The notes under the pieces: generated by a model
Database searches by the model: none
Told to the model about the DNA's origin: nothing
Seen by the model: the letters and a program-made list of their open reading frames with translations, nothing else
Assembly: GCA_025757845.1 (NCBI GenBank)
Contig: CP107211.1
Location: forward strand, 1,426,001 to 1,490,000
DNA from: Oscillospiraceae bacterium
GTDB taxonomy: Bacteria; Bacillota; Clostridia; Oscillospirales; Ruminococcaceae
Direction of reading: 5' to 3'
Length of the DNA: 64,000 bases
Part shown: positions 63,007 to 64,000 of the stretch, piece by piece
How the letters are laid out: every line of letters starts with the position of its first letter
How positions within the stretch are numbered: the first letter of the stretch is position 1
Made by a program: the position numbers and the translations under genes

Positions 63007-64000
63007 ATGAGTGAAAAACTTTCTGCCAAGCAGTATGCAGAGCAGCTGCTCTATAAGCCGGAATACGCTGCCGACAAGCAGCCCGACGTGAAGGAAAAGG
63101 CCGCCGCTTTTGCAGAGGGCTACAAGAACTTCCTGGACCATGCCAAGACCGAACGCGAGGCTGCCGCCACCAGCGAGCAGATGCTGCTGGCTGCCGGTTA
63201 CAAGCCCTTTGAGCCGAAAAAGACCTATGCACCCGGTGAGAAGATCTACTTCATCCAGGAGCACAAGGCCGTCGTGGCGGCTACCATCGGTCAGAAGCCC
63301 TTTGAGGAGGGCTTCCGTCTGGTGATCGCCCACATCGACAGCCCCCGTCTGGACCTGCGCCCGAACCCCCTGTATGAGTCCGACCACCTGAGCTACTTCA
63401 AGACCCACTACTACGGCGGCATCCGCAAGTATCAGTGGGGCACCATGCCGCTGGCCATCCACGGCGTGTTTACCCGTGCCGACGGCTCCAGCATGTCCTT
63501 CAGCGTGGGCGAGGACGAGAACGATCCTGTGTTCTGCATCACCGACCTGCTGCCGCATCTGGGTGCCGAGCAGAACGACCGCAAGCTGAGCGACGGCATC
63601 AAGGCCGAGGAGCTGAACGTGCTCATCGGTTCCGACGCCGTGGAGGAAGAGGACGTCAAGGAGGCTGTCAAGCTGAACACCCTGATCCTTCTGCACGAGA
63701 AGTACGGCATCACCGAGCGCGATTTCACCCGCGCTGAGATCGAGGTCGTGCCTGCTCACAAGGCCCGCGACGTGGGCTTTGACCGCTCTATGGTGGGCGG
63801 CTACGGCCATGACGATCGTGTGGACGCTTATCCCGCCCTGGTGGCCGAGATCGAGACCAAGGACCCCATGCACACCACCGTCTGCGTGCTGACCGATAAG
63901 GAAGAGATCGGCTCCGACGGCGTGACCGGCATGCAGAGCATGTATGTGTTCCACTTCCTGCAGCTGCTGTGCCGTGCCGCCGGTCAGGATGACATCATTG
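63007..64000 (+). CDS. M18-family aminopeptidase (3' end outside window)
   Basis: The first 331 codons of a zinc aminopeptidase of the aspartyl-aminopeptidase type. The metal ligands in AHIDSPRLD (near 110) and DKEEIGSDG (near 300) are present. AAGGAG precedes the ATG at 63007. The frame is open to the window edge; about 130 residues are missing compared with the family. Confidence 0.93.
   Translation, partial: MSEKLSAKQYAEQLLYKPEYAADKQPDVKEKAAAFAEGYKNFLDHAKTEREAAATSEQMLLAAGYKPFEPKKTYAPGEKIYFIQEHKAVVAATIGQKPFEEGFRLVIAHIDSPRLDLRPNPLYESDHLSYFKTHYYGGIRKYQWGTMPLAIHGVFTRADGSSMSFSVGEDENDPVFCITDLLPHLGAEQNDRKLSDGIKAEELNVLIGSDAVEEEDVKEAVKLNTLILLHEKYGITERDFTRAEIEVVPAHKARDVGFDRSMVGGYGHDDRVDAYPALVAEIETKDPMHTTVCVLTDKEEIGSDGVTGMQSMYVFHFLQLLCRAAGQDDII

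Overview
The window reads as a chromosomal segment of a GC-rich Clostridia member, most likely Faecalibacterium or a close relative. This is an inference from base composition, Firmicutes-type gene order (ffs-dnaX-ybaB-recR, scpA-scpB, secG-rnr), gut-type metabolism genes and leftover sporulation genes (spoIVA, a ytfJ/gerW homologue). No 16S rRNA is present to settle it. Most genes have a good Shine-Dalgarno, sigma-A promoters with 16-18 nt spacers, and strong hairpin terminators.

Region 1 (1 to about 9.5 kb) is accessory DNA. It opens with the 3' part of a helicase/methylase-type gene and an AT-rich DUF262/DUF1524 (GmrSD-like) restriction gene. Next comes what looks like an integrative mobilizable element: a sigma-A promoter and attenuator-like hairpin, an array of about twenty short hairpins of different sequence but similar build, broken only by one small zinc-finger gene, an oriT-like inverted repeat, a MobV/Pre-like relaxase, a VapE-family P-loop protein, GGTTAC repeats, an excisionase-like protein and a tyrosine integrase with arm-type repeats. 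The hairpin array is the most unusual thing here. Its unpaired stem positions are mostly G-U/G-T on the + strand, which suggests selection on a single-stranded + strand molecule.

Region 2 (9.7 to 31 kb) is core genome: a class B penicillin-binding protein, secG, rnr, oleate hydratase, a Tat-signal 5'-nucleotidase, tRNA-Gln, a DinG/XPD-like helicase with a Cas4-like nuclease domain, a P-loop ATPase, family 4 uracil-DNA glycosylase, pta, SRP RNA, dnaX-ybaB-recR, tmRNA with smpB, and an ABC exporter pair.

Region 3 (31 to 46 kb): a copper operon (csoR-copA, with copZ fused in frame to copA behind an internal ribosome binding site), a predicted esterase whose nucleophile serine is aspartate, DUF4250, rpmB, a site-2 protease, scpA-scpB-DUF2953-ytfJ, a pseudouridine synthase, a sodium symporter, a LytTR/GHKL two-component pair, a possible ncRNA, and a secreted glycine-rich repeat protein whose frame crosses a ten-G tract (candidate phase-variable gene).

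Region 4 (46 to 64 kb): pyrB-pyrI with a GntR/UTRA regulator, a GNAT acetyltransferase, a MATE exporter, a GH31 glycosidase with a perfect palindrome inside its promoter spacer, a sugar transferase, an archaeal-type AspRS, a PHP hydrolase, spoIVA, DUF4364, an S1-domain protein, DUF951, prfA, Sua5, coaE, a lytic transglycosylase and the start of an M18 aminopeptidase.
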